A stretch of DNA of 64,000 nt from Mesostigma viride (taxonomy: Eukaryota; Streptophyta; Mesostigmatophyceae; Mesostigmatales; Mesostigmataceae), in assembly GCA_009746045.1 (NCBI GenBank), contig RPFO01000645.1:677185-741184 (forward strand). The letters are read 5' to 3'. Shown in pieces: positions 35,986 to 45,067 of this stretch. Numbering within the stretch: position 1 is the stretch's first letter; each line of letters starts with the position of its first letter. The notes below the pieces were generated by a model. It made no database searches and was not told the origin of the DNA. It saw nothing but the letters and a program-made list of their open reading frames with translations. The translations under genes and the position numbers were made by a program.

Positions 35986-36005
35986 TTAATTAATTAATAA
36001 TTAAT
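35986..36005. mobile_element. Minute (TTAA)n insertion with 9-bp target duplication
   Basis: Twenty bases of TTAATTAATTAATAATTAAT are flanked by CCACCAAAA at 35977-35985 and 36006-36014. The right TIR has the empty site, with a single CCACCAAAA (at about 60593, opposite strand). It looks like a tail-only, maximally 5'-truncated LINE insertion that postdates the viral TIR pair. Confidence 0.8.
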
Positions 36006-36538
36006 CCACCAAAAACACACCTGAATTTCCCAAAAAAAGAACCCCCAAAAAACTTAGTAAATATAGTCTCCCACGACAAATGGTCATGAAAACGTAGTTT
36101 CCCACGGCAAAATGACCAATAAATCCATCTCCCATGGGAAAGGCCATGGGGGCCGGCCAGCGGGGGGTGCAGCGGAGGGCGCGGACTGCCTGAAGCAGTG
36201 GCGGGACTGCCACCTGGTGGTGGTGTGGTGTGAGGGCTTGCTGTGTTTTCTCGTGGGAAACTATAAATACTACTAAATTGATATTTTCAGTTGGAAATAA
36301 TGTTTTATTCGACGTGAGTGAGAGAGCGTGCACAGGCTTGCATAATTTCCCGCAAACAAAACCAAAAAACCGTAGTTAGCTTAGTAAATTTAGTAAGGTG
36401 CTGGAGGGTCGAGCAGTGCGTGGGAGTTGGCGGACCCGGCGAGGGCCGCGCGGCGGGGTGAGGTGACGTCTGGGGGTCCATCTGAAAGCGGATGGACCAT
36501 TGATTGACACGTGAAAAATCGTTTCATTAAAATATTAC

Positions 36539-39073
36539 TTACGAAGGGCAATACCGCCATCCAATAAAACAATTCGGCCTGGAACCGTCGCTCAACTTGT
36601 ACTGAGTCAGCCTGCAGCCCAAAACCGCCTTTGCCTCGTCTCCAAATAATTTCGCCTTGTAGCTATCCATACCAGTCGAAGCAATGTACTCGTCGAGAAG
36701 AACCTTGACAGGCACTGCCTCTCCGCTGCACTTGACAAGCTCGCCGCTTTTCTTTAGCTCCTCGATAAAGGCACCCACACCATCAGACGAAACCTTCGAG
36801 TCCGTCTTCAGGACTCGCATCTCCTCCGACCTAGGCGGCCACCTCTCGTCCTTGCTAGTTGCTGCCAGGTATACTACGCACTCTCTAATCGAAATCGCCA
36901 TCAATCCTAACGCAAACTCCTTGGCGCGAGTGCCCAGTGTGGTGTCGATGAGCTTCATGTGCTGACGCTCAGGTTCCGCGTCAATTTCCTCCTGCGTGCA
37001 AAACTTGCTCACGAAAGGGTACATGACAGCGCGGTCCCACAATCCCTCGCAGTGCTCGTCAAATTTCACGTCATTGTTCGTGTCCAAAACTAGCTTGAAC
37101 GTCGTAGGAAATTGCACGTACTCGTTCGAGTGGAGAGCACGCGCCTTCAGGACCCCGTTGCCAGTGATATTCTTGAATTTCGACGCCACGATAGGGACGT
37201 TGCGCTGGAGCTCGTTCGTCAAACCAACGCGCATGCCGCGCATTCCCAAAACTTCTGGCGTCGCCACATCGCTGTCCCGCTCCTGCGAAGTGTAGAAAGC
37301 AGCACGAACGTTGTTCACGTTGTCGCCGTACGCTGACCTGATGACGCTCATCAGGAAGCCCTTCCCGTTCCGTCCTGAACCCTTCCAGAAGTATCCTTGC
37401 TCGTCACGATTGTCCCCCACCATCAGTGAGCCAAGGAAACGCTTGAAGTGGGCCCGGGTCACAGCGTCTGGGAAAATTTCCTCCAACTTCACTTCCATAG
37501 CACAAGTGTCGGCGTCTGGCGTGTAGGGAAGTCCCATCTGCTTGGAAATCATGTCGTCGGGCCGTCCAGGTCGCAGGGTCATGGTAGCGAGTTCCAGAAC
37601 CCCGTTAGTGAAGCACAGGAGCAGCGGATCTTTGTCGAGCCTCTCCACGAATTCGGTTGGCTCGGCGTAGATGATTCCCTTGACCTCGTTGCGGATGTTG
37701 TTGATGTAAGGGCCGTCACGCAAGTTGTGGGAGATCTTCACAGCGGAGTCAGCCAGGGCTTCAAAGTACGCCGCCTTCTTGTCGTCACCCAGATACTCGG
37801 CCTTGTCACGCCGTTCAGAAAAATAGCGCGACACCTCCCGGTACTTGGACGGGAGCTTGTCCATCTCAGCGATGGCGTTCCGCAGAGGTTCGTCAGTCAT
37901 CAGCTGGCGCCACCTGTGGTCCCTGAAATTCCACAACGACCCACCGCTGTACCGCCAAGTCCCAGCAAATCCCACCACACAGGCCTCGGCTACACCGCGA
38001 TGAGAATTCTCGAAGTGCGCGAGGATGTAAGACGTCGTGGCGTCCTCGGATGGGAAAAGCAAAGACTTGAGTTCGTCGCCGAGAGCGACAACTTCGCTCG
38101 AGAAGTCGCGGCAGTCCGAGTCGTGGCATTTCTGAACGATGCCGTCACGCGATACGAAGAGGTAAGTGTGGTTGCTCCCGTGCTCGCGGCCAGCTCCGAG
38201 GCACAAGTGGCTGAACGTGCGCAGGACGTAGTTGTCACGGTCCTTCGAGTAGTGAAGGCTCGCAGCATCCAGCGCGTGGTCTTCAAAATTCGGGTAACGC
38301 TCGGTCCACCTGGCCACGATGCGCGAAGTGACGTTGGCGATGTCGTCACTGTCCAGGTGCGTGATTTCGTCGCTGCTAGTGGCGAAAACCCTCGTCGAAG
38401 GGCGTCCAACGTCACGCTTGCCACCGCTCGACTTTTTCCCTTTTTTTGCTGGAGGCTCGAGACCGTCGATCAAGTCGTCGACAGGCAGCCACTTTGCATC
38501 GTCGTCCACCAATTGAGCGACAAACGTTTCGATGGGCTCGTTGTCGTCCACGGGAGAGAGAATTGGGCATCCTGGCTCGACGTCCTTCGTGTTATACACA
38601 CAGTTCAGCAATCGGCCGTCGTTGTAAATGGAATCGTCCCATCCGGGGAGCTGCAGAAGTTTGGCCTTCATGAGACGCCCCATATCCTTCACCGTCACTT
38701 TCCAACCCTTCACGTAGACACGGAACGAGTACTTGAACGTCCTCTTGCCCTTGGTTTCGACCCAACGCGGACGACGCGTGAGTACTTTGACGTTCTCATG
38801 GTTGATGTTACAATTTTCGAAGACGTCGTTGATGATGTCGTCGACGGTGACTCCCGGATCTCCTTCCTCGTGGTCGAATTTGAGGTCGTAATCGAGATAT
38901 GGCTTGACAACATCGTCTTCTTTTAGAACCTCGCACCAATGGCCGCCAGCACGAATGAGCCTGAGCGCTTCGTTAGCGGATAGCTCTAGGGAGTTATCGT
39001 TCCAGTTCTTAGATTTTATCCTCCGCGCGAGCTTGATCATCTTTGCGGTAATGGGTGGACCGGGAGCCTCCAT
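36539..39073 (-). CDS. PLV primase-superfamily 3 helicase
   Basis: A large replication protein. The N-terminal part has an archaeo-eukaryotic primase-like acidic motif, KPYLDYDLKFDHE (about 60 residues in). A Cys/His patch KCHDSDC follows in mid-protein. The C-terminal D5-type helicase has Walker A GSGRNGKG (DNA near 37355-37385) and downstream SF3 sequence FKLVLDTNNDVKFDEHCEGLWDRAV. It would prime and unwind viral DNA in the infected cell. The frame is open to 39223, but I prefer the ATG at 39073 (844 aa, MEAPGPP). The 150 bp upstream are crowded with the viral TCCCGTGGGA word, and the extra residues look uninformative. The stop lies just inside the left TIR. No disruption seen. Confidence 0.9.
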   Translation of the reverse strand: MEAPGPPITAKMIKLARRIKSKNWNDNSLELSANEALRLIRAGGHWCEVLKEDDVVKPYLDYDLKFDHEEGDPGVTVDDIINDVFENCNINHENVKVLTRRPRWVETKGKRTFKYSFRVYVKGWKVTVKDMGRLMKAKLLQLPGWDDSIYNDGRLLNCVYNTKDVEPGCPILSPVDDNEPIETFVAQLVDDDAKWLPVDDLIDGLEPPAKKGKKSSGGKRDVGRPSTRVFATSSDEITHLDSDDIANVTSRIVARWTERYPNFEDHALDAASLHYSKDRDNYVLRTFSHLCLGAGREHGSNHTYLFVSRDGIVQKCHDSDCRDFSSEVVALGDELKSLLFPSEDATTSYILAHFENSHRGVAEACVVGFAGTWRYSGGSLWNFRDHRWRQLMTDEPLRNAIAEMDKLPSKYREVSRYFSERRDKAEYLGDDKKAAYFEALADSAVKISHNLRDGPYINNIRNEVKGIIYAEPTEFVERLDKDPLLLCFTNGVLELATMTLRPGRPDDMISKQMGLPYTPDADTCAMEVKLEEIFPDAVTRAHFKRFLGSLMVGDNRDEQGYFWKGSGRNGKGFLMSVIRSAYGDNVNNVRAAFYTSQERDSDVATPEVLGMRGMRVGLTNELQRNVPIVASKFKNITGNGVLKARALHSNEYVQFPTTFKLVLDTNNDVKFDEHCEGLWDRAVMYPFVSKFCTQEEIDAEPERQHMKLIDTTLGTRAKEFALGLMAISIRECVVYLAATSKDERWPPRSEEMRVLKTDSKVSSDGVGAFIEELKKSGELVKCSGEAVPVKVLLDEYIASTGMDSYKAKLFGDEAKAVLGCRLTQYKLSDGSRPNCFIGWRYCPS

Positions 39074-39422
39074 GGTGGTGTGAGCGCGAGAGTGCGGATT
39101 GTCGTGGGAGAGTCCGCCTTTATTCCCGTGGGAGATCTCCCACGAGGAATCGAATCGTGTCGGCTTGTCGGTTACGTCGTGTCGGTCGACCGTGTCGTCA
39201 TGCAGGTTGAAGTTCGAGACCATTCTGGAAGGTTGTATACCGTATGCTTAGAAAAAAAAAAGTTTCGATTAAAAAGTTTCAGTTCGTCTAAAAACCACAC
39301 AGACCCTCGAACCTCGACCCTCGAGAAAAATGGTCCCATGGAACTTTTTTATTTCCTGTATAATGCATGCAGTTTAGAATATCCTTTTCGACATTCATGA
39401 AAATTTCCCACGGGAGAACTAT
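39074..39422. promoter_or_regulatory. Region between primase and recombinase with TCCCGTGGGA words
   Basis: Contains GTCGTGGGAGA (about 39101), TTCCCGTGGGAGATCTCCCACGA (39125-39147, two words back to back) and TTTCCCACGGGAGAA (39404-39418). The same word recurs across both TIRs. It also has an A/T-rich stretch with TTTTCTAAGCA on the primase-coding strand. A promoter or replication role is inferred, not shown. Confidence 0.45.
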
Positions 39423-39869
39423 CTACTTTTTCCTCGGCCTCAGCCGACGTCCGCCAGTCTCGCCACCCTGGGGGGAGTCTCCCCCCTGCCGCTCGTAAAC
39501 GGCTCCTGTAAGTACGTCGTGCCCCATCAAGTCACCAGCCCATTTTCGCTTTTTCCACGAAGCGCCCTTCAGGAAACGGGTGATGTACGCCTGCCTCGTT
39601 GCATCAATGCCGTGGTAGATGCGGTTGTACTTCGCAGAATAATACTCGTGCTTCATGTATTCGCCTGGATTTTTTGGGTCCTCGAACACGTACTTCTGAT
39701 CAGCTCGAGCCTGCAACGCGTTAATCAGCTTCTTGTACCCGTCTGGAATTTGGTAGTCGTACGTGCCGTACGTCTCTGCCGTCTTAAAACGTTGAATTAT
39801 CATGCGGCGCTCGCTCGGAATGTATCCGTTCTCGTGTGGCTCGAGCTCGCTGATAGAACTGACAATGCG
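39423..39869 (-). pseudogene. PLV tyrosine recombinase, C-terminal half (cut by retrotransposon)
   Basis: Carries the catalytic C-terminal part of a tyrosine recombinase: a basic hairpin-like RMIIQRFKTAET, the box-II-like GIDATRQAYITRFL (Asp where the family usually has His), LMGHDVLTG, and the nucleophile-type AVYER. The tail is Arg/Lys-rich. The copy of the target duplication at 39870-39874 supplies an accidental ATG (39872-39870). The upstream half is at 47705-48533. Both halves meet in the same frame at the CATTT duplication, so the gene was intact when the retrotransposon landed. The enzyme would integrate the viral genome. Confidence 0.75.
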
Positions 39870-39874
39870 CATTT
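39870..39874. repeat. Target-site duplication CATTT (left)
   Basis: Same five bases as 47700-47704, flanking the LTR retrotransposon. Five bp is the usual Ty1/copia duplication. Confidence 0.9.
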
Positions 39875-40491
39875 AGTTGTGAGGGTAAGAATGCCACGAA
39901 TTCCGCCATGGTTCTTGCAGGAAGTTGCCTTTATTAATAATCAGGAAACACAGACGTAAGTCACGTCACTTCCAAGACTGCACGCAGCACAGACGACAGG
40001 GTCGCAGTGCCAAGAGAACGTGCACGCAAGAACTAGCGTCCCGGTGTGACCAAGTCACTCATATAGCTTACTAGGGACGCGTCCAAGTATTCAGCTGCAC
40101 TGTCACAGCTGAACTGTCAATCAATTGATTACACAGACTCTGGCACGTCTTTGGCGCGCAGATCTATCAATTGTCCATACGGCTAGTCCTGTGGACCTAT
40201 CCGTACACTAGTCAGCATCAATTGTCTCATAGGTCCTGGCGCGCTACAGTGCGCCTACCTATCAATTGACCATCAAGTCCTGTACAAGTCCTGTCAACGT
40301 CCTGCGGACTATCAAAGTGACACTTGTACATCCTGTGTCCGTACGCGCCCACAGTGGCGCGCCGGGTACTGTCGGCACAGCCTAGGAAACGTCATAACTT
40401 TTACGTTCCTTAACCAAATGAGGCGTTCAAGGTGCCGTTGGAAAGAGCGTAACAATCTCTATCCATCTAACGTAAATCCTTTACGTTAACT
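39875..40491 (-). repeat. 3' LTR (617 bp)
   Basis: Begins AGTTGTGAGGG and ends GTTAACT on the plus strand. Equal in length to 47083-47699. The only difference seen is T at 40148 against C at 47356. Confidence 0.95.
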
Positions 40492-40515
40492 CCAATCCCT
40501 TCTTTTCTTTAGGGA
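40492..40515 (-). promoter_or_regulatory. Probable polypurine tract
   Basis: Read on the minus strand, AAAGAAAAGAAGGGATTGG directly precedes the 3' LTR, where second-strand synthesis is primed. 40516-41440 is the long non-coding 3' region of the element, with no ORF I can support. Confidence 0.6.
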
Positions 40516-41440
40516 TCACATCCCCTGCCAGGGACCCTTGAAGTAGCTTGAAATGTCCTTCACTCCAGCTTGAAGCTTGAACAGATGTCTTTAATGGCCA
40601 TTGCCATTCCCCCAGCCCTTTCTTTTAAGGAACTGGAAAAGAAACAGATCTGCCACAGGGAAAACCATTTCATGAGAAATGGAGAAAACCTATGGAAGTG
40701 GCATTACAGAGTACCACCAGATATTAGAAGCACACAAAATTAAATACATACAGGTTAATTCTATGAGGTCTTCTCCAGGAATTAATCCCATCACCTCGGT
40801 AGAGCCTCCAGTACAATGACCTTCTGGCGGTGAGTTACATTAATCCCAGATACTAATCCCATAAAACCCAGTACATATTCAATATAAGTACAATAAATCC
40901 ATGACAATTAAAATACCACTTGACAAAGTAAGGCGTATTACAATAGTTTGCCTGTCATTCTCTCAACAGGGGTCTATTGGCGCCCGTCTTACGGCGCCCG
41001 TCTACTTGCCAGATGGTAAACTGCCACAGCAAACAAATGACAAAATGAAACACATAGGCAACAATTAAATCCTGCCCTGGGGAACTAGGGAAGTCTGAAC
41101 AGGCAAACACCTGAACAGGCCAGCTTGTAGAAACATAATACCAGGGAATCGAACCCCGCCCTATAAACCCCAGAATAAAGGTTCCCAGACCATTGTGAAA
41201 GGTATGTACAAATATACATTTCTTTTAAAATAGAATACATGGTCTGTAATGGACCTGTCAACCTTGTGTAGTCAACAGCATGAACCCCAGCCAAAACCTG
41301 GCTGTATCCTGATTAAAATCAGAGTGAGTGTACCATGGTCCATGAGCCTTAGTACAGACTAAAATACAGGTATTATGCCAGTCACAATGCTGACACTACC
41401 ACACAATCTGCTCTCCAATGCCCTATAACCATGCACCAGC

Positions 41441-44400
41441 TTAGACAGCTTGCTGAGATGGGTCCATCAGAGACTGAAGAACCTTGTATTGCACTGCTGC
41501 CTTCTGCACTAGCTTGGTCAAAGCATCAGCAGGATTGTCAACCCCAGGGATATGCTCAATATTGGCCAAGGAGGACAACTCCTTAAGAAGGAGATAATCC
41601 AAGTCCCTACTTCTGGCCATCTGCCTGTGCACAAACTGCACCATCCCCATGGAGTCTGTTTTTAGAAGAGTGGTAACCTGAAGTGGCCAAGGAGTGTTAG
41701 AAGTCATCTGATGAAGCAACTCCTTCAGATAAAGGCTTGTGTGAATGCCTTCACAAATAGCCCTGCATTCTGCCACATCACTGCTGACAGCCACCCGTTT
41801 GTGCAGGCGACTAAACCAGCTCACCAAACTCCCCAGGCCTTCCTGTCTGAGCACAAAGAGCCCTGCAGCCCTGCCCCTGACCTTGGAGACCTGCCTGCTG
41901 TCCATTGAGCTATCCACATACAGCTCCATGCAAATGGGTTGTGATAAATCCACTGCAGACAACAGAATGCCAGATGAAGCCCTGACCTGATCAGCCACCT
42001 TGGCAGACCCTAGCTCCACCAGCATGTCATCAGGCAACCTGGCTATGACCATAAGGTCTGGCCTGGAAATGCCTGCCACCCAAGCAACCATGCCCCTCAC
42101 CATGGGACACAGTGCCTGTGTGATGGTTGGAGGAAGCTTGCTAATGAGGGTCTCTTGATAGTCATTGCCCCCCACCAGCAGCATACGCCACTCCCCTCCC
42201 TTCTTCACCAGTGTGGCCTCCATGCCCACAAACAGCAGAGGCTCATTCTCCACCTGCCATTGCTCCCTACCCAGAGGAAACTTGGACTTAATGATGGAGA
42301 TCAGCTCCTTAAGCCACGACGTGGGAGCTATCAGATGTAGGTCATCCCCGTGCAGCGAAGCATACACTGGCAGGCCTTCCCATTGCCCCAGAAACAGACA
42401 GGGGTCTACAGGAGAGACCTTCAAGTTGCAATGCTCCTTCAGGAAACGGTTGAGAGTCTCCCTCCAGATTATTGGACTTGACCTCAGGCCCTCCAGGCCC
42501 TTGAGGATTTTAAGGAACTCCGTGTGGATGTCCCTTTTCCATACAGCAGGCACCCTAACATAGAAAGGCGTCTTGCCCTCCCACTTTTCCTGTGCCACAT
42601 CTGCATCACCCTCCAGAAATGCCCTCTTGAAGTCTATCACCACTGAGCCATAGTCCAAGCCCTTGTTGAGAAGGCCTAGAAAGACACACAGCAGCAGCCT
42701 CCAAGTATCATGCAGCATGCCAGGGGTATACAACTCCTCAGCAGTGCACTCACCAGTACCCTTGAACTCATTCAGCACTGGCCTGACATGTGGTACCTTG
42801 ACCCCGTCCACCTCCTTCATCTTGATGACAAACTTGAGCTTGAGTAGACGTCGTGCAGGAGGCAGGTCATTGACAGGTTCCACGCATTTCTTGGAGATCC
42901 AGTCCTCCCCAGATTTAATGAGACCCAGTGTGACCTGGGGACACATAATGGGAGAGGACATGAGCTTCACCAGGCCTTGGTAGTTGATAGGGCTGTGTCC
43001 AGCAAGTGAGTGAGGACCAATGCCCAAACTGCTTGGATGACTAGCAGCTGGCAGTATGAGGTCATCAACCAAGGGCTCCTGCCCCTGGCACACTTGCACA
43101 CGCTTAACCGTCCTGGTTACTGCACGTGATAGGTGAGTGGTCCTGAAATTAATCAGTGGGACCTGACCAGCCCCTTCCTTAGTCAGGAGAGAGGACGTGA
43201 TCACTACCCCATCCTGGCATAGGAAATTCTGCCCCAGAAGAGCAGGTCCTTGATAGCCCTCCAAGACACAAAAAGCAGTGTCCTGTCCAAGGATAGGAAT
43301 GAATACCTCACCCAGTACCTTCACGTGTACCCCGCCACTGAAGTCAGACACAAACTGATAGCTGGGTTCAGACATGCTGTACCCTGCTGCAGCCCTGGTC
43401 CCAATAATGGAGACCTGAGAATTAGTGTCTACCTCTAAGGCAGTGTCCAGCCCCAGATTGCCATGCCACCTGAGCTTGGCTACCTTGGGCTGCTTCTTGG
43501 CCCTTTGTAGAGCCCCAATCAATCCAGCCAAACTTGTCCCCCTGGGCTTGGTTAGTGCCTTGGGCTTGACAGTTGACTCCCCAGCTGTTGACCTTGCAGC
43601 CTGTTCAACAAGTACCTCTGCAACCTGGCCAGGGCTGACAGATTCCCCTGCAACAGATGTGGTCGTTGCGTCAGTGATGTCACCTGGGACCTGAAAATCC
43701 TGCAGATCCTGTGAGCCTTGTGCCTGACTGCCCTCATTCATCAGGTTAGGCTTGACATATGACCAACTCAGCCGGTGTACATGCTTTGGTTCGTCCTCCA
43801 TGCTGACCAAGCATGCGTGGCTAGCTTCATCAACCTGGGTAACCACCCCAGGACTCCAGCTACCACGTTTGCCATAAAGGCTAGGTTCCTTCCAAGCTAG
43901 GACCTTCTGACCCACTTGTGGCTCCAGCATCTTCCAACCCCGGTCCTTCTCCCTCAGCTTGGCAAAGGTGACATGTGCAGCATGTTTCCAGCCCTCCAGC
44001 ACATGTGGTGGGCACAGGCCATGATATAGACCCATTGGGCTGACAGCAACTCCATCATAGTAGAAGTTAACCCTGCTGTTCAGCTGCTGCTCCACGTTCC
44101 TCAGCCATGCACTCCTGACAAGTGCAGGTGCAGACAAGGGTACCCAGTCTTCAGAGATGATCAATTTCTTGACCTCCTGGATTGCCCTCTCGATAGCACC
44201 CTGCTGCCCATGAGCCTCCCTAGGTGTAACCAGCAACTCAGGAAGGGTAGGATCACCCTTGAGATGCTGAAACTGCATGTCCACCTGGATCCTTGTGGTA
44301 GGAAACTTGGCTCTTACATTCTGCAGGGCAGCCAGCAAGTACCTGTTCTTCATAGAAGGTAAATGCTCTAGCACCTTGTATTTCGTGTACCTGTCCACGC

Positions 44401-45067
44401 ACACCAACAGTTGCATGCCCCTGATGTGTTGGATATCACACTGCAGATCACCAATGCTCTGAGGTAGAGCTTTGGCATGTGATTTCCTGGGCTTGTTGGA
44501 GGACAACTGGCACTTACACCGTGAGGCAGCTTGCTGACACGCCTTAAGAAGGGGTGCCCTGCCCATACGGAAGGCAAAGTTGTTTGACAGAGAAGTGGCA
44601 TGCCCAAACATGTTGTGGATTCGGGCACCCAACTCCTGGTACACAGAGGAAGCAGTCCCTGGCACAGTCAGGACTGTGCTGTCAGGTTGTCCAGCATCAC
44701 CATGCTGACTTCCATCCTGTTCTGACTCAGAGCCTGAGTCACCCTGCTCATGCCCAACACCTGGACCGCCAGCAGGGACCACATGCATACCACCAGAGGC
44801 CTTCACACCCCTCTGTGGTTGTACATTGGTTTCTCTCAAAATGAGAGGTCCACCCTCGTGCCCAGCACGAGGATGCATAGGGTCAGACATACTTACAGCT
44901 GCATCAGCTGTCAAGGACGTCTTCATAGGAACCTGTACCTCTCCAGGTGACCTGGGGCCACACTGAACCTGGAGATCACCCTCTTGTTGCCCAGATATAA
45001 AATCTGCATTGGAGCACCTGGCCTCCCCCTTGGGTGAATTAAGGTGTGTAGGGGTTGCCTCAGACAG
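41441..45067 (-). CDS. pol: Copia-type Pol: integrase, protease-like, reverse transcriptase, RNase H
   Basis: The frame is open from the codon after the gag UGA (45067) to the stop at 41441. The first ATG is at 44926 (1161 aa from there). Counting from that Met: an HHCC-type zinc region (IHNMFGH, then CQQAASRCKC) at about 98-135; integrase acidic residues in LQCDIQH (about 160), QVDMQF (about 215) and GAIERAIQE (about 247); a retropepsin-like stretch ALEVDTNSQVSIIG (about 497) and ALLGQNFL (about 570); RT with VIDFKRAFLEG (about 765), KGLEGLRSSPIIWR and HGDDLHLI (about 860, where copia elements usually have YVDD); and RNase H with LYVDSSMDS, SSDVAECRA, LKTDSMGM and NPADALTK. Order INT-PR-RT-RH is not the textbook copia order (PR-INT-RT-RH). 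It has no internal stops and is probably active. Confidence 0.93.
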   Translation of the reverse strand: MSEATPTHLNSPKGEARCSNADFISGQQEGDLQVQCGPRSPGEVQVPMKTSLTADAAVSMSDPMHPRAGHEGGPLILRETNVQPQRGVKASGGMHVVPAGGPGVGHEQGDSGSESEQDGSQHGDAGQPDSTVLTVPGTASSVYQELGARIHNMFGHATSLSNNFAFRMGRAPLLKACQQAASRCKCQLSSNKPRKSHAKALPQSIGDLQCDIQHIRGMQLLVCVDRYTKYKVLEHLPSMKNRYLLAALQNVRAKFPTTRIQVDMQFQHLKGDPTLPELLVTPREAHGQQGAIERAIQEVKKLIISEDWVPLSAPALVRSAWLRNVEQQLNSRVNFYYDGVAVSPMGLYHGLCPPHVLEGWKHAAHVTFAKLREKDRGWKMLEPQVGQKVLAWKEPSLYGKRGSWSPGVVTQVDEASHACLVSMEDEPKHVHRLSWSYVKPNLMNEGSQAQGSQDLQDFQVPGDITDATTTSVAGESVSPGQVAEVLVEQAARSTAGESTVKPKALTKPRGTSLAGLIGALQRAKKQPKVAKLRWHGNLGLDTALEVDTNSQVSIIGTRAAAGYSMSEPSYQFVSDFSGGVHVKVLGEVFIPILGQDTAFCVLEGYQGPALLGQNFLCQDGVVITSSLLTKEGAGQVPLINFRTTHLSRAVTRTVKRVQVCQGQEPLVDDLILPAASHPSSLGIGPHSLAGHSPINYQGLVKLMSSPIMCPQVTLGLIKSGEDWISKKCVEPVNDLPPARRLLKLKFVIKMKEVDGVKVPHVRPVLNEFKGTGECTAEELYTPGMLHDTWRLLLCVFLGLLNKGLDYGSVVIDFKRAFLEGDADVAQEKWEGKTPFYVRVPAVWKRDIHTEFLKILKGLEGLRSSPIIWRETLNRFLKEHCNLKVSPVDPCLFLGQWEGLPVYASLHGDDLHLIAPTSWLKELISIIKSKFPLGREQWQVENEPLLFVGMEATLVKKGGEWRMLLVGGNDYQETLISKLPPTITQALCPMVRGMVAWVAGISRPDLMVIARLPDDMLVELGSAKVADQVRASSGILLSAVDLSQPICMELYVDSSMDSRQVSKVRGRAAGLFVLRQEGLGSLVSWFSRLHKRVAVSSDVAECRAICEGIHTSLYLKELLHQMTSNTPWPLQVTTLLKTDSMGMVQFVHRQMARSRDLDYLLLKELSSLANIEHIPGVDNPADALTKLVQKAAVQYKVLQSLMDPSQQAV

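Larger units (their letters stand above)
35344..36460 (+). repeat. PLV left terminal inverted repeat (1117 bp)
   Basis: Outer end TTAATTAATTCAGTTCCATC, inner end CGGCGGGGTG. It differs in length from the right copy by 34 bp: a 29-bp insertion (35986-36014 including its duplication) and two small indels of 2 and 3 bp near 36189 and 36211. It contains several copies of TTTACTAAGTTTACTATGGG, repeated CCCACGGGA-type words and a telomere-like array. Confidence 0.95.

Noticed and set aside
37448-38926. 492-aa plus-strand ORF opposite the primase-helicase
   Set aside because: Antisense shadow of a gene with clear Walker and primase motifs. Its own sequence shows no domain.
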